From Endozoicomonas sp. G2_2 (GTDB lineage: Bacteria; Pseudomonadota; Gammaproteobacteria; Nevskiales; Salinisphaeraceae): DNA of 64,000 bases. The stretch covers positions 124,001-188,000 of the forward strand of contig NZ_JAGHQU010000007.1 of the NCBI RefSeq assembly GCF_017744135.1, read 5' to 3'. Every line of letters begins with the position of its first letter. Position 1 is the first letter of the stretch. Positions 9,938 through 19,782 of the stretch are shown here, one piece after another. The position numbers and the translations under genes are program-made. The notes under the pieces are model-generated. The model was not told the origin of the DNA. It saw nothing but the letters and a program-made list of their open reading frames with translations, and did not search any database.

Positions 9938-11560
9938 ATGGGTGATTCGTCACTTCGTATCGCACTGGCCCAGCTCAACGTCTGGGTCGGGGATATCGAG
10001 GGTAATGCCCGCCAGATGGTCGACGCCGCGACAACCGCGCGCGACGAATATGGCGCCGACCTGGTGGCTTTCCCGGAAATGGCGCTGTTGGGCTATCCAC
10101 CGGACGATCTGCTGCTGCGGCGCGGCTTGCCCAGCGCCATCGACACGGCGTTGACACGGCTTGCGCAGGAGCTGCGCGGCATTACGGCGGTCATCGGCTA
10201 TCCCGAATACGACGACGACATCATCTACAACGCGGCGGTGGTGGTGCGCGATGGCGAGCGCATCGCCCATTACCGCAAGCAATGTCTGCCGAACTACGGA
10301 GTCTTCGACGAACGCCGGCACTATCGGCCGGGGGATGCGCCCTGCGTGTTCGAGCTCGCCGGTCGGCATGTCGGCGTGACCATCTGCGAGGATATCTGGG
10401 AAGCCGGCCCGGCGGCGCAGGCAAAGGCGGCCGGCGCCGAGCTGCTGGTCAATCTGAACGCCTCGCCGTTTCATGTCGAGAAACAGACCGAGCGAGAAAG
10501 CCTGCTCGCCCAGCGCGCGCAGACGAACAACCTCGCGATCTGCTACGTGAACTGCGTCGGCGGCCAGGATGAACTCGTTTTCGACGGCCGTTCCTGCGCG
10601 GTCGACCGCCAGGGCACGCTGACGCTGCGGGCGCCGGCATTCGAGTCCGGGGTCTATTGCGTGGACTGGCCGGCGCCGGCGGGTGATACCCACGCGTTGA
10701 TCGCCGCAGACCAGCCGCCCGAGGCGCTCATCTACGATGCGCTGGTGCGGGCCACGCGTGACTATATCGACCGCAACGGGTTCCCCGGGGCGCTGATCGG
10801 CGCATCCGGGGGGATCGATTCGGCGCTCGCCATGGCTGTCGCTGCCGATGCGGTCGGCGGCGAACGCGTCTGGGCCGTGTCCATGCCGTCGCGCTATACG
10901 GCCGATATCAGCAACGTCGACGCTGCGGACCAGGCCGAGCGCATGGGCGTGCGCTACGACGAAGTGCCGATCGAGAACGGTTTCTCCGCGCTGCTCGATA
11001 CGCTGGGGCCGCTGTTCGGCGACCGCGCGCCCGACACCGCTGAAGAGAATCTGCAGTCGCGCATTCGCGGCGCGCTGCTGATGTCGCTATCCAACAAGTT
11101 CGGCCACGTGGTGCTCGCCACCGGTAACAAGTCCGAGATGGCGGTGGGCTACGCCACGCTCTACGGCGACATGTGCGGCGGCTTTGCGCCGCTCAAGGAC
11201 GTGTACAAGACTTGGGTGTACCGGCTGGCGAAATTCCGCAATACGCGTGGCGAAGTCATCCCCGAGCGCGTGATTACACGTGCCCCGTCCGCCGAGCTGC
11301 GCGACGACCAGGCGGATACCGATACGCTGCCCGAATACGACGTGCTGGATCCGATCATCGAGGCCTATGTCGAGCGGGGCGAGTCGATCGAGGATATCTG
11401 CGCGGCGGGCTTCGCGGAGGATGATGTCCGCCAGGCGGCCGGGCTGATACGGCGCAACGAATACAAGCGGCGGCAGGCGGCGCCCGGCCCGAAAGTCACG
11501 CTGCGTGCCTTCGGGCGTGATCGTCGCTATCCGATCACGGCTGTCTACGGTGATCTCTAG
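9938..11560 (+). CDS. nadE: Glutamine-dependent NAD(+) synthetase
   Basis: NadE amidates nicotinic acid adenine dinucleotide to NAD, the last step of NAD synthesis. The 540-residue protein is the two-domain, glutamine-using form. The N-terminal nitrilase-type glutaminase has its catalytic triad visible in AFPEMALLGYPP (Glu), YRKQCLPNYG (Lys) and VTICEDIWE (Cys). The C-terminal synthetase has the pyrophosphatase loop GASGGIDSALA and the ATGNKSEMAVGYATLYGD segment. The ATG has TTTTAGGAG upstream. It is convergent with bamD, and its stop lies about 70 bases from the bamD stop. Confidence 0.96.
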   Translation: MGDSSLRIALAQLNVWVGDIEGNARQMVDAATTARDEYGADLVAFPEMALLGYPPDDLLLRRGLPSAIDTALTRLAQELRGITAVIGYPEYDDDIIYNAAVVVRDGERIAHYRKQCLPNYGVFDERRHYRPGDAPCVFELAGRHVGVTICEDIWEAGPAAQAKAAGAELLVNLNASPFHVEKQTERESLLAQRAQTNNLAICYVNCVGGQDELVFDGRSCAVDRQGTLTLRAPAFESGVYCVDWPAPAGDTHALIAADQPPEALIYDALVRATRDYIDRNGFPGALIGASGGIDSALAMAVAADAVGGERVWAVSMPSRYTADISNVDAADQAERMGVRYDEVPIENGFSALLDTLGPLFGDRAPDTAEENLQSRIRGALLMSLSNKFGHVVLATGNKSEMAVGYATLYGDMCGGFAPLKDVYKTWVYRLAKFRNTRGEVIPERVITRAPSAELRDDQADTDTLPEYDVLDPIIEAYVERGESIEDICAAGFAEDDVRQAAGLIRRNEYKRRQAAPGPKVTLRAFGRDRRYPITAVYGDL

Positions 11561-11601
11561 CGCGTTGGCCTCGGGCCCGCGCATCCACGGTTGAAGTGAC
11601 G

Positions 11602-11620
11602 CGCCCGCGAGGCGCGGGCG
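11602..11620. terminator. GC-rich hairpin between convergent nadE and bamD
   Basis: CGCCCGCG and CGCGGGCG form an eight-base perfect stem with a three-base loop in the 72-base gap between two converging stops. There is no T-run on either strand, so it may only protect 3' ends. Confidence 0.35.
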
Positions 11621-11632
11621 GCTGCCGGGTGT

Positions 11633-12535
11633 CTACTCGGCCTGTTCAGCCGCTTGCGGCGCCAGCTGCTCCCCGCTTGCTGCATCGGCCCCGGGTTCCG
11701 GCAGTTCGTAGCGCGGCGCTTCACCGGCGCGTTGCCGGTAGAACTCGTCGCGATGCAGGATGTAGTTCGGGTAGGAAGCCTGCAGGATCGCGCGCGCGTC
11801 TTCGGACAAGTCGGTCAGGCCCAGGCGCGCATAGCTCTCTTCCATGATCTCGAGCGCGCGCGGCACCGAATCCGAGCCCTGGAAACGCTTGAGCACGCCT
11901 TCCGCGCGGCGGCTGGCGGCCACATAGGCGCGCCGGCGCAGATAGTATTCCGCGATGTTGATCTCGAATTCCGCCAGCCGGTTGCGGATTTCGATCATGT
12001 GCAGCTGTGCGTCCTTGCGGTAGACGCTCTGCGGATAGTTTTCGACCAGCAGGTTGAAGTCGGTGAAAGACTGCTCGAGAAAACGCGTGTCGCGCTTGTC
12101 GGGGTCGCCGCCGAGCAGGCCCGCATCGTTGCGGTCGTAGTTGGACAGCCCGCGCAGGTAATAGATGTAGTCGATGTGGGCGTTGCGCGGGCGCTGCTTG
12201 ATGAAGCGGTCCGCGGCCGACACGGCGGCCTCGTATTGCTGGGCCTTGTAGTGCGCTGCCACCGATTCCATCTCCGACTGCGCCGCGTAGGGTGAGAACG
12301 GGAATCGCGCCTGTACTTCCGCGTATAATCGAAGTGCACGCTGCGGGTCGTTGCTGACCATGAATTCGCGCGCGGACTTGTACAGGCGTTCGGCGTCGGC
12401 CGAGTCGAGCTTGTTGCCCTCGCGGTCGACGAGCGGCTCGTCGCTGTAGCCGGTTTCGTTGATGCCCTTGTCACCGCCGCAGCCGGCGGCTGCAAGCAGC
12501 ATCAGAATAGAAAGCGCGAGAGCGAGTTTCCGCAT
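11633..12535 (-). CDS. bamD: Outer membrane assembly lipoprotein BamD
   Basis: BamD is the essential lipoprotein of the BAM complex that inserts beta-barrel proteins into the outer membrane. The 300-residue product starts MRKLALALSILMLLAAAGC, a lipoprotein signal with the lipidated cysteine at its end, and continues with tetratricopeptide-like helices (for example LYAEVQARFPFSPYAAQSEM and NYPQSVYRKDAQLHMIEIRN). I moved the start eight codons inward from the longest frame because this places the signal peptide at the very N terminus. It is divergent from rluD across about 130 bases, the standard arrangement. Confidence 0.95.
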   Translation of the reverse strand: MRKLALALSILMLLAAAGCGGDKGINETGYSDEPLVDREGNKLDSADAERLYKSAREFMVSNDPQRALRLYAEVQARFPFSPYAAQSEMESVAAHYKAQQYEAAVSAADRFIKQRPRNAHIDYIYYLRGLSNYDRNDAGLLGGDPDKRDTRFLEQSFTDFNLLVENYPQSVYRKDAQLHMIEIRNRLAEFEINIAEYYLRRRAYVAASRRAEGVLKRFQGSDSVPRALEIMEESYARLGLTDLSEDARAILQASYPNYILHRDEFYRQRAGEAPRYELPEPGADAASGEQLAPQAAEQAE

Positions 12536-12669
12536 GCCAGTCCCGGACGTGCGCCGCACGCCAACAGATCAAAACGAACGCGGAGTATACCTAGGAAGCG
12601 GCAATCGAGTCATTTACGATCGCCGCGCGACTGCCGCGCGCAACCATGCTGCCAACGAAGAGAAAATCC

Positions 12670-13647
12670 ATGCCGGCAAGCCGCCGCGACCCCGATTTTG
12701 AAGCGTCGATTCCAGACGAGTTCGCCGGCCGGCGGCTGGATCGGGCTCTGGCTGAAATGCTGCCCGACTACTCGCGTTCGCGCCTGCAGAACTGGCTCGC
12801 CGAGGGCGCGCTCACGGTCGACGGCGAGACCCCGGCGGCCAAGACCAAGGTCGCCGGCGGCGAGCAGGTGCGGTTGTGCGTGCCCAGCGAGCCGGACGAT
12901 GATCGCGTGGTGGCCGAGCCGATCGCGCTCGACATCATCCACGAAGACGAGGCCATTCTGGTGCTCGACAAGCCGGCCGGGCTGGTGATGCATCCCGGCG
13001 CCGGCAACCCGGACGGCACGCTGCAGAACGCGCTGATCCACCACGACGCATCGCTGGCCGCGCTGCCGCGCGCGGGCATCGTGCACCGGCTGGACAAGGA
13101 CACCTCCGGCATTCTCGTGGTGGCCAAGACTTTCGCCGCGCACGCGAAACTGGTCGCCGATCTGGCCGAGCGCACGGTCAAGCGCGAGTACGAGGCGGTG
13201 GCCGTGGGCGTGATGACCGCGGGCGGGCATGTCGATGCGCCGATCGACCGCCATCCGGTGGATCGCAAGCGCATGGCGGTACGCGACACCGGCCGCGAGG
13301 CGGTCACGCATTATCGTGTGGTCACGCGTTATCGTGCTCATACCCATGTGCGTTGCCGTCTCGAGACGGGGCGTACGCACCAGATTCGCGTGCATCTGGC
13401 GCATATTCGCTATCCGCTGCTCGGCGATGCCACTTACGGCCGACGGCTGGCCCTGCCGCGCGACTCCAGCGACGCTTTTATGGACACCCTGCGCGGCTTT
13501 CGACGCCAGGCCCTGCATGCCCGCAAGCTCGGTCTGACCCATCCGGACAGCGGCGAGTTCGTGAGCTGGGAAGCACCGCGCCCGGCCGATTTCGAAAGCC
13601 TGCTCGCGGCCCTGGCCGCGGACGCCGAAGCCCATGCCGAAAGCTGA
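12670..13647 (+). CDS. rluD: 23S rRNA pseudouridine(1911/1915/1917) synthase
   Basis: RluD makes the three pseudouridines of helix 69 in 23S rRNA. The 325-residue protein has an N-terminal S4 RNA-binding domain (GRRLDRALAEMLPDYSRSRL) and the catalytic domain with the aspartate in HRLDKDTSGILV; RTHQIRVHLAHIRYPLLGD completes the RluA-family signature. The ATG at 12670 has GAAGAG at a good distance upstream; an in-frame ATG at 12646 lacks one. The last 14 bases overlap pgeF, which points to coupled translation. Confidence 0.95.
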   Translation: MPASRRDPDFEASIPDEFAGRRLDRALAEMLPDYSRSRLQNWLAEGALTVDGETPAAKTKVAGGEQVRLCVPSEPDDDRVVAEPIALDIIHEDEAILVLDKPAGLVMHPGAGNPDGTLQNALIHHDASLAALPRAGIVHRLDKDTSGILVVAKTFAAHAKLVADLAERTVKREYEAVAVGVMTAGGHVDAPIDRHPVDRKRMAVRDTGREAVTHYRVVTRYRAHTHVRCRLETGRTHQIRVHLAHIRYPLLGDATYGRRLALPRDSSDAFMDTLRGFRRQALHARKLGLTHPDSGEFVSWEAPRPADFESLLAALAADAEAHAES

Positions 13648-14389
13648 GCCCATCGGTTTTCTCGCTGCGGAATGGCCGGCGCCGAGCCATATCCGGGCCG
13701 GCACCACGCTGCGTACGGGCGGCGTGAGCGCGCCGCCCTTCGACAGCTTCAACCTGGGCGATCGTGCCGGCGACGAGCCGGCTGCGGTCGCAGCCAACCG
13801 GCAACGGCTGCGCGAACAGCTGGCGTTGCCGGACGAGCCGGCGTGGCTCTACCAGGTGCATGGCAATCGCGTGGTCGATGCCGCGGGCCCGGTGGAAGGC
13901 GAGGCCGATGCGAGTGTGGCCCGTGATGACGATGCGGTCTGCGCGGTCCTTACCGCCGACTGCCTGCCGGTGCTGTTCTGTGATGTCGACGGCAGCTGCT
14001 GGGGCGCGGCGCACGCCGGCTGGCGCGGATTGGCGGGTGGCGTCCTGGAAGCCACCGTAGCGGCATTGGCGGCACCCGCTGATCGACTCATGGCCTGGCT
14101 CGGCCCCTCGATCGGCGCCCACAACTTCGAAGTGGGCGAGGACGTACGCGCGGCTTTCTGTGATCACGCCGCGTCGGACGCCGGGGCTTTCACCGCCCGC
14201 GAGACGCCCGGCAAGTATCTCGCCGATATCTACGCGCTCGCCCGCGCCCGGCTCGAACGCACCGGCGTTACGGCCATCTACGGCGGCGGGCTATGCACCA
14301 TCGACGATGCGGCGCGTTTCTATTCCTACCGGCGTGAGCCCCGGACTGGCCGCATGGCCAGTCTGATCTGGTCTACCGCGGGCGGCTGA
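13634..14389 (+). CDS. pgeF: Peptidoglycan editing factor PgeF (YfiH/LACC1 family)
   Basis: YfiH-family proteins remove wrongly incorporated L-Ser from peptidoglycan precursors (PgeF role in E. coli) and have purine nucleoside phosphorylase-type activity in other members. The 251-residue product has the zinc-binding and catalytic residues in WLYQVHGNRV, LTADCLPVLF and AAHAGWRGLAGGV, and the FEVGEDVR segment. It overlaps rluD by 14 bases, and rluD-yfiH is a conserved pair next to bamD. Downstream lies an inverted repeat and then the convergent uvrA. Confidence 0.92.
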   Translation: MPKAEPIGFLAAEWPAPSHIRAGTTLRTGGVSAPPFDSFNLGDRAGDEPAAVAANRQRLREQLALPDEPAWLYQVHGNRVVDAAGPVEGEADASVARDDDAVCAVLTADCLPVLFCDVDGSCWGAAHAGWRGLAGGVLEATVAALAAPADRLMAWLGPSIGAHNFEVGEDVRAAFCDHAASDAGAFTARETPGKYLADIYALARARLERTGVTAIYGGGLCTIDDAARFYSYRREPRTGRMASLIWSTAGG

Positions 14390-14418
14390 ACCGGTCGAGA
14401 AGCCGCGCCTTTTCCGAA

Positions 14419-14500
14419 CTCACGCCAAGGCGCCAAGGCGCAAAGAGAAATGCCCCTCGTGTCGAAGAGTCTTCTTCGCGCCTTGGCGTCTTCGCGTGAG
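14419..14500. repeat. Imperfect 28-bp inverted repeat between pgeF and uvrA
   Basis: The left arm at 14419-14446 (starting CTCACGCCAAGGCGCC) and the right arm at 14473-14500 (ending CTTCGCGTGAG) match as inverted repeats at 25 of 28 positions, with a 26-base spacer. The left arm also has a short internal direct repeat of CCAAGGCG. Because pgeF and uvrA converge here, it could act as a two-way terminator, but there are no T-runs and the arms look like a dispersed REP-type repeat. The copy number in the genome cannot be judged from this window. Confidence 0.7.
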
Positions 14501-14521
14501 ACTTGCCCGAAACGCGGCGTC

Positions 14522-17488
14522 CTAGCTTGATGTCTGGCGGCGCGCGGTGCCGTCGCTGTTGGTGGCGGCCGGCTTGCGACGCTTCTTCTTCTCTGTCTGC
14601 TCCTTCTTCGGCGGCAAGGCCAGGTCGCGTTCGTCGCCGCTGGTGTTGTGGCCGGTACCCGGCGTGGTGTCACCCAGCATGGGTTTCAGGAAACGCCCGG
14701 TATGTGACGCTTCGACCGCGGCCACGTCCTCGGGCGTGCCGGTGGCGATGATCTCGCCGCCGCCTTCGCCGCCCTCGGGGCCGAGGTCCACGAGCCAGTC
14801 GGCCGACTTGATCACGTCGAGGTTGTGCTCGATCACGATCACCGCGTTGCCGGCATCGCGCAGCCGCAGCAGCACCTTGAGCAGCTGGTTGATGTCGTGG
14901 AAATGCAGGCCAGTGGTCGGTTCGTCCAGCAGGTAGAGCGTTCGGCCGGTATCGCGTTTCGACAGCTCGCGGGCGAGCTTGATGCGCTGCGCCTCGCCGC
15001 CGGATAGCGTGGTCGCGTTCTGGCCCAGCTTCACATAGCTCAGGCCGACATCCATCAGCGTTTCCAGCTTGCGTTTCAGGCTCGGCACCGGCGCGAAGAA
15101 CTCCAGCGCCGCTTCGACGCGCATTTCCAGCACGTCGGAGATGGTCTTGCCCTTGTAGTGGACCTGCAGCGTCTCGCGGTTATAGCGCGCGCCCTTGCAG
15201 GTGTCACAGGTGACATAGATATCCGGCAGGAAATGCATTTCCACCTTGATCACGCCGTCGCCCTGACACGCCTCGCAGCGCCCGCCCTTGACGTTGAACG
15301 AGAAACGCCCCGGCTGATAGCCGCGCGCCCGCGCTTCCGGCGTATTGGCGAACAGCTCGCGGATGGTGCCGAACAGGCCGGTATAGGTCGCCGGGTTGGA
15401 TCGGGGCGTGCGCCCGATCGGCGCCTGGCTGATATCGATGACCTTGTCGAGATGCTCCAGGCCCTCGATCGAGGTCATCGGCGCCGCGCGGGCCACGGCG
15501 CGGTTGACCTGGCGGGCGGCCGCCGGGAACAGCGTTTCGTTGATTAGCGTGGACTTGCCGGAGCCGGACACGCCGGTGATGCAGGTCAGCTGGCCCATGG
15601 ACAGCTCGACCGACACGTTCTTGAGGTTGTTGCCCCGCGCGCCGGTGATCTTGATCACGCGCTCGTCGTCGAAGGCGATGCGTTTTTCTGGAATCGGGAT
15701 CGTGAGCCGGCCGGAGAGGTACTGGCCGGTCAGCGACTGCTTGTGCGCGGCAATTTCCTCGGCCGTGCCTTCGGCGATCACATGACCGCCGTGATCGCCG
15801 GCGCCCAGGCCCATGTCGACCACGTATTCCGCCTCGCGGATGGCGTCCTCGTCGTGTTCGACCACGATCACGGTATTGCCCAGATCGCGCAGGCGCTCGA
15901 GCGTGTTGAGCAGGCGCCGGTTGTCGCGCTGGTGCAGGCCGATCGAAGGCTCGTCGAGCACGTACATCACCCCCACGAGGCCGGCGCCAATCTGACTAGC
16001 CAGGCGGATACGCTGGGCCTCGCCGCCGGACAGCGTCTCGGCGCTGCGCGACAGGGTGAGATAGTTCAGGCCGACATCGAGCAGGAATTTCAGCCGCTGC
16101 TGGATCTCCTTGAGAATCGGCGCGGCGATCTCGGCGCGGTGGCCGGGAATATCGAGGGCTTCGATGATCTCATGCGCGCCCGCGATGCTGGCGGCATTGA
16201 TCGTCGGCAGCGTGGTGTCGGCCACGCGCACATGGCGGGCCGCCGTGTTCAGGCGTGCGCCGTTGCAGGTCGGGCAGGGCTTGTCGGACAGATACTTGGC
16301 CAGCTCCTCGCGTACGGCCATGGAGTCGGTCTCGGCATAGCGACGCTGCATGTTGTTGAGCACGCCTTCGAAGGCATGCTTGCGCACGCGCGTGCGCCCG
16401 CGGGCATTCACATAGCGGAACTCGATGCGCTTGCTGCCCGAGCCTTCCAGGATCACCTTGCGGGCTTTCTCCGGCAGATCGCGCCAGGGCGTGTCCACAT
16501 CGAAGCCGTACTCCTCGGCCAGCGACTGGATCAGGCCGAAGAAATAGGGATTGCGGCGGTCCCAGCCGCGTACCGCGCCACCGGCGAGGCTGAGTGAATC
16601 GTCGGTGATCACGCGATCGACATCGAACACGCTCTGCGAGCCCAGCCCGTCGCAGCCCGAGCAGGCGCCGTGCGGCGAGTTGAAGGAAAACAGCCGCGGT
16701 TCCATGTCGTTGATCGAGTAGCCGCAGACCGGGCAGGCGAACTGGGAAGAGAATACCTCCGGCTCGGCTTCACCGCGCCAGGGCAGGATCCAGGCGATGC
16801 CTTCGGATAGCCGCAGCGCAGTCTCGAAGGATTCGGCCAGGCGCTGCTGGATATCGGCGCGGATCTTGAAGCGATCGACCACGACTTCGATATCGTGTTT
16901 CTTCTTGGGATCGAGTTCGGGGATCTCGTCGATCTCCACGATCTCGCCGTCCACGCGCATGCGCACGAAGCCCTGGCCGCGCATCTGCTCGAACACGTCG
17001 CGATGCTCGCCCTTGCGCGAGCGGATCACCGGCGCGAGCAGCATCCAGGCGGATTCGGCCTCTTTTTCGAGCGTCTGGTCGACCATCTGCGACACGCTCT
17101 GGGCGGTCAGCGGTTCGTCGTGGTCCGGGCAGTACGGTGTACCGGCACGGGCATAGAGCAGACGCAGATAATCGTGAATCTCGGTGACCGTGCCCACGGT
17201 GGAACGCGGGTTGTGCGAGGTGGATTTCTGTTCGATCGAGATCGCCGGCGACAGGCCCTCGATGGAATCGAGGTCCGGCTTTTCCATCATCGACAGAAAC
17301 TGGCGCGCATAGGCCGACAGCGACTCGACATAGCGGCGCTGGCCTTCGGCATAGACGGTGTCGAAAGCGAGGCTCGACTTGCCGGAGCCGGAAAGCCCGG
17401 TGATCACGATCAGCTGATTGCGCGGCAGATCGAGATCGACGTTCTTCAGGTTGTGCGTACGTGCACCGCGAATGCGGATGTTGTCCAT
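14522..17488 (-). CDS. uvrA: Excinuclease ABC subunit A
   Basis: UvrA is the damage-sensing ATPase of nucleotide excision repair. The 988-residue protein has two ABC modules (Walker A in [14 protein letters not shown] and [14 protein letters not shown]; signatures [18 protein letters not shown] and [18 protein letters not shown]), plus two zinc modules (CPVCGYS...CSGCDGLG and CEACQGDG...CDTCKG). The start at 17488 ([16 protein letters not shown]) is the family N terminus; the frame is open 63 codons upstream without similarity. It is about 45 residues longer than E. coli UvrA because of a lysine-rich tail after the conserved LKPML end. It is divergent from the MFS gene, with ssb beyond, as in Pseudomonas. 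Confidence 0.97.
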   Translation of the reverse strand: MDNIRIRGARTHNLKNVDLDLPRNQLIVITGLSGSGKSSLAFDTVYAEGQRRYVESLSAYARQFLSMMEKPDLDSIEGLSPAISIEQKSTSHNPRSTVGTVTEIHDYLRLLYARAGTPYCPDHDEPLTAQSVSQMVDQTLEKEAESAWMLLAPVIRSRKGEHRDVFEQMRGQGFVRMRVDGEIVEIDEIPELDPKKKHDIEVVVDRFKIRADIQQRLAESFETALRLSEGIAWILPWRGEAEPEVFSSQFACPVCGYSINDMEPRLFSFNSPHGACSGCDGLGSQSVFDVDRVITDDSLSLAGGAVRGWDRRNPYFFGLIQSLAEEYGFDVDTPWRDLPEKARKVILEGSGSKRIEFRYVNARGRTRVRKHAFEGVLNNMQRRYAETDSMAVREELAKYLSDKPCPTCNGARLNTAARHVRVADTTLPTINAASIAGAHEIIEALDIPGHRAEIAAPILKEIQQRLKFLLDVGLNYLTLSRSAETLSGGEAQRIRLASQIGAGLVGVMYVLDEPSIGLHQRDNRRLLNTLERLRDLGNTVIVVEHDEDAIREAEYVVDMGLGAGDHGGHVIAEGTAEEIAAHKQSLTGQYLSGRLTIPIPEKRIAFDDERVIKITGARGNNLKNVSVELSMGQLTCITGVSGSGKSTLINETLFPAAARQVNRAVARAAPMTSIEGLEHLDKVIDISQAPIGRTPRSNPATYTGLFGTIRELFANTPEARARGYQPGRFSFNVKGGRCEACQGDGVIKVEMHFLPDIYVTCDTCKGARYNRETLQVHYKGKTISDVLEMRVEAALEFFAPVPSLKRKLETLMDVGLSYVKLGQNATTLSGGEAQRIKLARELSKRDTGRTLYLLDEPTTGLHFHDINQLLKVLLRLRDAGNAVIVIEHNLDVIKSADWLVDLGPEGGEGGGEIIATGTPEDVAAVEASHTGRFLKPMLGDTTPGTGHNTSGDERDLALPPKKEQTEKKKRRKPAATNSDGTARRQTSS

Positions 17489-17706
17489 GGATCGGGCGCA
17501 GGGGAAAGGAATAACCGACAAGTATACGCAGCGCCGCAAGCGCGCCACAAAACGCGCGCGAAGGCGGGGCCGCGCGGGCGCTATGCTAGAATTCGCCGCC
17601 TGATTGGCGCCGTCATTCGACGGTTTCGCGGTGCCCGATCGCGCATCCGCGGGCCACGATGGTCGGGTATCGACCACCGCGGTCCCTCGCTGGCAAGAGT
17701 GTATTC

Positions 17707-19071
17707 ATGACCCGATTCGAGACCCGGGCGGCTTTCTCCCTCGCAGGCATCTTCTCCCTGCGCATGCTCGGTCTGTTCATGATCTACCCGGTGTTCGCCT
17801 TCTATGCGAAGCATCTGGACGGCTCGACCCCGGTCACCGTCGGGCTGGCGCTGGGGGCCTACGGGCTGACCCAGGCGCTGCTGCAGATACCGTTCGGCAT
17901 GCTTTCGGACCGCTATGGCCGCAAGCGCATGATCACCATCGGGCTGGTCATCTTCGCCGCCGGCAGCGTTGTCGCCGCGCTTTCGGGCAGTATCTATGGT
18001 GTGATCGCGGGCCGCATTCTGCAGGGGGCAGGGGCCGTGGGTTCGGTGATTCTCGCTCTCGGCGCGGATCTCACCCGCGAAGAACAGCGCACCAAGACCA
18101 TGGCCGTGATCGGCATGACCATCGGGCTTTCGTTCGCGCTCGCGCTCGTGCTCGGGCCGTTGCTCAATGCGGTGGTCGGCGTTTCCGGCATCTTCTGGGC
18201 GACGGCGATGATGGCCCTGGTCGGCATCGCCGTGCTCTACGGCGTCACGCCGCAGCCGGCGAAGCTGCAGTCGCACCGGGATACCGGCGCGGTCCCGGCG
18301 ATGTTTGCCCGGGTGCTCAGCGATCCCCAGCTGCTGCGACTGGATTTCGGCATCTTCGCGCTGCACGCCATGCTCACCGCGAGCTTCATCGCCGTGCCGG
18401 TGCTACTGCGCGACGTCGTCGGCGTGGGCGAGAACGAGTTGTGGATGGTCTATCTGCCGGTGCTGGCCGCGTCGGTGATCATCATGGTGCCGATGATCAT
18501 TCTCGCCGAGGCCAAGCGGCGCATGAAGTCGGTGTTCGTCGGGGCGGTGGTCACCCTGGGGCTGAGTCAGCTCGCGCTGCTGGCCTGGCATACGAGCCTG
18601 GTTGAGCTGGTGGTCGTGCTCACGCTGTTCTTCGCCGCCTTCAACATCATGGAGGCAAGCCTGCCGTCGCTGATTTCCAAGGTCGCCCCGGCCGATGCGA
18701 AGGGCACCGCGATGGGCGTGTACTCGAGCTCGCAGTTCTTCGGCATTTTCATTGGTGGCACGGTTGGCGGTTGGGCCTATGGCGCGGACGGTGCGGCCGG
18801 GGTCTTTATTTTCTCGGCGATCGTGGCGCTGCTATGGTTCGTGGTGGCGGTTACCATGAAGCCGCCGCGTTTCACGCAGACGCGCATGATCAGCGTGGAC
18901 GTGCGTGACGCGGCGGACGCCACGGCGCTTCAGGCGCGCCTCGCGGCGCAGCCCGGCGTGGTGGAGGCCGCGGTTGCCCTCGACGAGGGCGTGGCCTATA
19001 TAAAGGTCGACAGCGCGCAGGCAGACGCGGTCGATCTCGACGCTTTTTCCCACCGGCCCGCCGAAGCCTGA
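17707..19071 (+). CDS. YajR-like major facilitator transporter
   Basis: A 454-residue inner-membrane transporter of the DHA1 type with about 12 membrane helices. The loop 2-3 signature FGMLSDRYGRKRMI and the motif C-like stretch LALVLGPLLNAVVG are clear. After the last helix come about 70 soluble residues (TRMISVDVRDAADATALQ onward) resembling the C-terminal ferredoxin-like YAM domain of E. coli YajR, which is also 454 residues long. The substrate is unknown. The ATG at 17707 sits downstream of an extended -10 sequence (TGCTAGAAT at 17584-17592). An MFS gene between uvrA and ssb is a conserved arrangement in pseudomonads. Confidence 0.88.
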   Translation: MTRFETRAAFSLAGIFSLRMLGLFMIYPVFAFYAKHLDGSTPVTVGLALGAYGLTQALLQIPFGMLSDRYGRKRMITIGLVIFAAGSVVAALSGSIYGVIAGRILQGAGAVGSVILALGADLTREEQRTKTMAVIGMTIGLSFALALVLGPLLNAVVGVSGIFWATAMMALVGIAVLYGVTPQPAKLQSHRDTGAVPAMFARVLSDPQLLRLDFGIFALHAMLTASFIAVPVLLRDVVGVGENELWMVYLPVLAASVIIMVPMIILAEAKRRMKSVFVGAVVTLGLSQLALLAWHTSLVELVVVLTLFFAAFNIMEASLPSLISKVAPADAKGTAMGVYSSSQFFGIFIGGTVGGWAYGADGAAGVFIFSAIVALLWFVVAVTMKPPRFTQTRMISVDVRDAADATALQARLAAQPGVVEAAVALDEGVAYIKVDSAQADAVDLDAFSHRPAEA

Positions 19072-19110
19072 GGCGCGCCCGGGCGACCCAATCATCGATG
19101 GAGTGATCCC

Positions 19111-19644
19111 ATGGCAAGCAGAGGCATCAACAAGGCGATCCTGATCGGCAATCTCGGCGCCGATCCGGAAACGCGCTACACCGCCGGCGGCACCGCGGTG
19201 ACCAACGTCAACCTCGCCACCTCGGACACTTGGCGCGACAAGTCCAGCGGTGAGATGCAGGAACGCACCGAGTGGCATCGGGTGGTGTTCTTTGCCCGTC
19301 TGGCTGAAGTGGCCGGCGAATATCTGCGCAAGGGGTCCAAGGTCTATGTCGAGGGCCGAATCCAGACGCGCAAGTGGCAGAACAAGGAAGGCCAGGACGT
19401 CTACACCACCGAGATCGTGGCCAACGAAATGCAGATGCTCGACTCCAAGGGCGGCGGTGGTGGCGGCAGCGCGCCCTTCGGTGGTGGCGGCGGTCAACAG
19501 CGCCCGCAGCAGCAGGGTGGCGGTTACGGCGGCCAGGGCGGCGGTGGTCGCGGCGGTCAGCAGTCCTACCAGCCGCCGCAGCGCGAGCCGGCGGGTGGCG
19601 ATCCCGGTTTCGACGACGATCTGGACGACGATATCCCGTTCTAG
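19111..19644 (+). CDS. ssb: Single-stranded DNA-binding protein
   Basis: SSB coats single-stranded DNA in replication, recombination and repair. The 177-residue protein begins [20 protein letters not shown] and has the OB fold through [20 protein letters not shown]. This is followed by a linker rich in glycine and glutamine (about residues 112-160) and the acidic tip [10 protein letters not shown], which recruits partner proteins. Length is normal. A good intrinsic terminator follows 25 bases after the stop. Confidence 0.97.
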   Translation: MASRGINKAILIGNLGADPETRYTAGGTAVTNVNLATSDTWRDKSSGEMQERTEWHRVVFFARLAEVAGEYLRKGSKVYVEGRIQTRKWQNKEGQDVYTTEIVANEMQMLDSKGGGGGGSAPFGGGGGQQRPQQQGGGYGGQGGGGRGGQQSYQPPQREPAGGDPGFDDDLDDDIPF

Positions 19645-19668
19645 GCGTTTTCCTTCGTCGACATATCG

Positions 19669-19696
19669 AAAAGGCCCTCCTCGCGAGGGTCTTTTT
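19669..19696 (+). terminator. Rho-independent terminator after ssb
   Basis: AAAAGGCCCTC at 19669-19679 pairs with GAGGGTC and the following T-run (19685-19696) around a five-base loop, with one G-T wobble. The A-run before and T-run after could also allow termination from the other side. Confidence 0.85.
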
Positions 19697-19709
19697 CGTT
19701 GGGCAGCGG

Positions 19710-19723
19710 TTGACGCAGATCAA
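19710..19723 (+). promoter_or_regulatory. FNR box upstream of the PdxH-like gene
   Basis: TTGACGCAGATCAA matches the FNR/Anr consensus TTGAT-N4-ATCAA at 9 of 10 fixed positions. Its centre is about 66 bases before the PdxH-like start codon, which would suit an activator site near -41.5 with a short leader. An almost identical site stands before fnr, 1.8 kb away. Confidence 0.7.
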
Positions 19724-19782
19724 GTGGCATTCGTTCGGCCTGGCCGACACTGGCGTTCCAATTCCAACCGAAAGAGCGCGCC

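Noticed and set aside
12610-13797. A 395-residue minus-strand frame opposite rluD
   Set aside because: rluD has clear catalytic motifs on the plus strand; this frame has none.
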